A DNA stretch of 64,000 nucleotides from Pythium myriotylum. Taxonomy: Eukaryota > Oomycota > Peronosporomycetes > Pythiales > Pythiaceae. A program made the position numbers and the translations under genes. Shown here piece by piece: positions 61,638 through 64,000 of the stretch (position 1 is the first letter of the stretch; every line of letters starts with the position of its first letter). Below the pieces are notes generated by a model. That model saw only the letters and a program-made list of their open reading frames with translations. It made no database searches and was not told the origin of the DNA. The stretch is from the NCBI GenBank assembly GCA_023091665.1, contig JALJCQ010000001.1:1426001-1490000 (forward strand). Direction: 5' to 3'.

Positions 61638-61873
61638 ACTCAGTCGTCCCACTTGTGCTCGTCAATGTCAATGTGTTGCTGTTTGGTTCCATTTCGTCCC
61701 AACACACAGTGAGATTATGCTTGACTCGCGACGTTTCGTAGCTGGGGTTTCATGGTTGCCGCGAAGCGACACATACCAGTAACGGACTTCGAATAGCACT
61801 GAAGGGCGAGCAGGATCAGTAGGCATTGGGAGCTGAACTGCTCTCCACGGTGGCCTGCTCGGATCAAACCACA
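61638..61873. other. Intergenic region or hidden 5' exon upstream of CLC
   Basis: 236 bp between the WDR26 stop and the chosen CLC start. The CLC frame is open back to a TAG at 61820-61822, which could be a TAG acceptor of an earlier exon; an ATG at 61715 (MLDSRRF) with a GTAGCT donor would fit. Not resolvable from sequence alone. Confidence 0.35.
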
Positions 61874-64000
61874 ATGGTCGCCACCTACGGTAAGATAAAA
61901 TGTAGCGTCTTTAGCGTATTTGTTTGCGGATAGCTCAGTGGTTCTTGTGTCTAGACACGTGGAAATTGGCAACGTCGCAGCGCCACTTTGAGCAGCTCGT
62001 CCACGATGAGCGTAATCTTGGGGTGTTCACTGTGCGCCAGCTCTGCATTCGCATGCTGCGGCTGTGCAAGAACCTACCATACTCACCAATCACTTGGCTC
62101 TTCCTCGCGATCATTGGTGCAGCCGCTGCCGCCTACGGGTTCGTTGTTCTCCTTGCACTTGTTAATGTTACGCGATCCTCATCGAGGAGCCTGCAGGCTC
62201 ATCGTTGATGCCTGGGTGCAGTACCTGTTCAAGTTGCGGCGATATATCATAAACAGCGTCGAAGTCGACTCTGTGGAAGCGTTTATTCTGTGGACACTCT
62301 GGTGTGTCATCATCAGCTTGATCGCGACCAGTATCGGCTACTACTCGCCTGTCTCGGATGGTTCTGGGATTCCTCGCATGCGAGCTCTGTTCGCTGGTGT
62401 CTATCAAAACCCAACTGACGTATTGTCCATGAAGACCTTCGTCGCAAAGTCCATCGGCACAGTCGTTGCGTCTGGTTCAGGTTTGTCTGTGGGGCGAGCA
62501 GGTCCTTACTCACATATTGTTGCGGCACTCGCGTACCAAGTGGGTCGCCTAAATCTCTTTCGGCGTACTTACTTCGGGCCTGAACACTACAACTACTTAC
62601 GTGCCGCCGTGGCATGTGGTATTACGGCGAGTTTCGGGTCCCCTCTCGGCGGATTACTTTTTAGTATCGAAGTTACCGCCAGGTTTTACGAGATCAAGTG
62701 CCTTTGGGAGGGCGTCATTGCGTCGTCCGTCTGCATTTTAGTCTTCAAAATCGTGACTTTTGTGCGTCGCGACGTGCTCTTCGAGCGCACCAACTTTCAA
62801 AGTTTCGACATGGACATGGATCTTTTAGCATTTGTCGTGCTTGGAGTTGTCACGGGTGTAAGTTTTATTCGATCACTGTGACAAGCGGAGCTTGACTGAC
62901 ACCTGCTCATGCGCCCCACTTTGTCTTAGATTGGCGCTGGATTGTTCTGTCGTGGTGCTCAACTTCTGCGGCTCATCCAGGTGAAGATGTTCCAGAAATT
63001 TGGGCTAACCAAGCCGTCATACAAGCGACGCGTGGTCCATATTCTCTCAATCTGTCTTGCGACGGCATGTATAACGTACCCTGTGCGGATCATGCGGCTA
63101 TCGGATCGTGCACTAGTGAACGAAGTATTCCGTGACCAGGATCTAAGTCTTCCTCAGTGGAAGCAAGTGAGCAAGTTCCCACGCGTCACTTTGTTCGTGT
63201 ATATCTGCCTCAAATTCGTCACAAGCATCTTGCCGTGTGGCTCACCTCTGTCGATTGGAGTCTTCGGCCCATTGTTTACGATTGGTGCTGCGGTCGGCCG
63301 ATTATATGGCGAGACTCTTATGAAGTACTGGAACCCATCGCAGTCCCCCGCAACTTATGCTGTCGTTGGTGCGGCTTGCTTCGCAGCCTCGTCGACTGCA
63401 ACAGTCTCGACATCTGTCATCTTCTTCGAACTGACGGGGCAACTCAGTCACATGGTACCGGTTATGGTCGCCTGCATTGTATCATACTTCGTGAGTGCAA
63501 CTATAGCACCGTCCATCTACGACATCCTAGCCGAGTGGGCCAATCTCCATGCCGTGTGCTACGACATCAACGAGTATGTGATGAACCAGAAAATTGCGGA
63601 GGCCCACATGACACCCGTCAACGTCATGTTCACGAAAGAAACGACCTACAGCGATGCACTCAAGGCCCTGGTGCGTGATGACTCCCCAGATTCGTCAACG
63701 ATGTTAATGATACTAACTACAATTTAACTCGTGAACAGAGCACTTACAAGACCGAAGAATACTTCCCGATTGTCGACGACTTAGAATCCCGCCTAATCAT
63801 CGTGAGTCTCCTCATTGCTTTGCTGTAAGAAAGGTTGCGCTAACTTTTTTTTTGTTCGCAGGGAGCAATCCGTCGCTACGATCTGGAAGTTGGTATTGCG
63901 CGCTTCTTCGCGATCAACCAACAAGAAGTGAGTCTTGCTGAGTTAAAAGATACCTCGGAACATTAGCTTACTCCTCCATATTCAGATCCCGGACGACACC
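61874..64000 (+). CDS. CLC-family chloride channel, 3' truncated by window
   Basis: Voltage-dependent-type chloride channel or transporter. Exons 61874-61889, 61955-62138, 62197-62857, 62930-63670, 63739-63801, 63862-63927 and 63986-64000+ (introns of 65, 58, 72, 68, 60 and 58 nt); the 5' end may lie further upstream. Signature segments: DGSGIPRMRALF (GSGIP anion-binding serine), GLSVGRAGPYSHI (second CLC motif), CGSPLSIGVFGPLFTIGAA (third motif, GxFxP) and APSIYDILAEW (pore tyrosine). About ten membrane helices are visible. A CBS domain begins in the last exons (EYFPIVDDLESRLIIGAI) and continues beyond the window. The second motif has Ala instead of the gating glutamate, and SIEVTARF has Val where proton-coupled exchangers have Glu, so a channel rather than an H+ antiporter is suggested. 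Confidence 0.85.

Noticed and set aside
62139..62196. Apparent frameshift in the CLC gene
   Set aside because: A 58-nt GT-AG intron with matching phase (GG|G codon) restores the reading frame and gives a sensible helix junction.
1..64000. tRNA genes, transposons, CRISPR arrays, virus-derived genes
   Set aside because: None was seen by reading both strands; a tRNAscan and repeat search could not be run.

Overview
This 64 kb window is nuclear DNA of a gene-dense eukaryote, most likely an oomycete (Stramenopila). Genes lie on both strands. Most introns are 50-85 nt with GTRNGT donors and (C/T)AG acceptors, some are only 35-40 nt, and an 8.9 kb ATR gene and a 6.9 kb EMAP-like gene have none. Spacing is tight: many neighbours are head-to-head (100-440 bp apart) or tail-to-tail (20-90 bp apart). 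I saw no rRNA or tRNA gene, transposon or CRISPR array. The lineage is inferred from gene content, gene structure and compactness, because no database search was possible. EMAP-like, LRRIQ3-like, XRRA1-like and multi-IQ proteins would fit a zoospore-forming (flagellate) organism.

Layout. 1-9 kb: a 3'-truncated unknown gene (-), UTP18 (+), a doubtful small secreted peptide (+), an XRRA1-like LRR protein (-), an eight-exon Vti1-like SNARE (-) and an EF-hand Na+/Ca2+(H+) exchanger (-). 9-16 kb: a 2307-residue protein with three EMAP-like (HELP/WD40) modules (-), with a 59 bp near-perfect palindrome across its stop codon. 16-27 kb: eIF1 (+), mitochondrial ribosomal protein mL43 (-) and the checkpoint kinase ATR (+). 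27-33 kb: a FAM210-like mitochondrial protein (-), an unrecognised protein (+), PIG-X of GPI mannosyltransferase I (-) and Integrator subunit 9 (+). 33-40 kb: a multi-IQ protein (+), USP5 (-) and an RlmN-like radical-SAM methyltransferase with a possible C-terminal membrane anchor (+). 40-48 kb: two tandem TAF1 genes (-). 48-64 kb: an ELM2/PHD chromatin protein (+), LRRIQ3-like (+), threonine aldolase (-), WDR26/GID7 (+) and a 3'-truncated CLC chloride channel (+).

How they work together. Most are single housekeeping genes: transcription (TAF1, INTS9, ELM2/PHD), ribosome biogenesis and translation (UTP18, eIF1, mL43, RlmN), ubiquitin handling (USP5, WDR26/GID7), DNA damage (ATR), trafficking and GPI anchors (Vti1, PIG-X) and ion transport (exchanger, CLC). 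No operon-like pathway cluster is visible. The most notable items are the TAF1 pair, whose two long near-identical blocks surround a strongly diverged block (a gene-conversion or assembly pattern); the palindrome at the EMAP-like stop codon; the CLC protein that lacks the usual gating glutamate; the RlmN-like enzyme with a tail anchor; and the unusually short introns.
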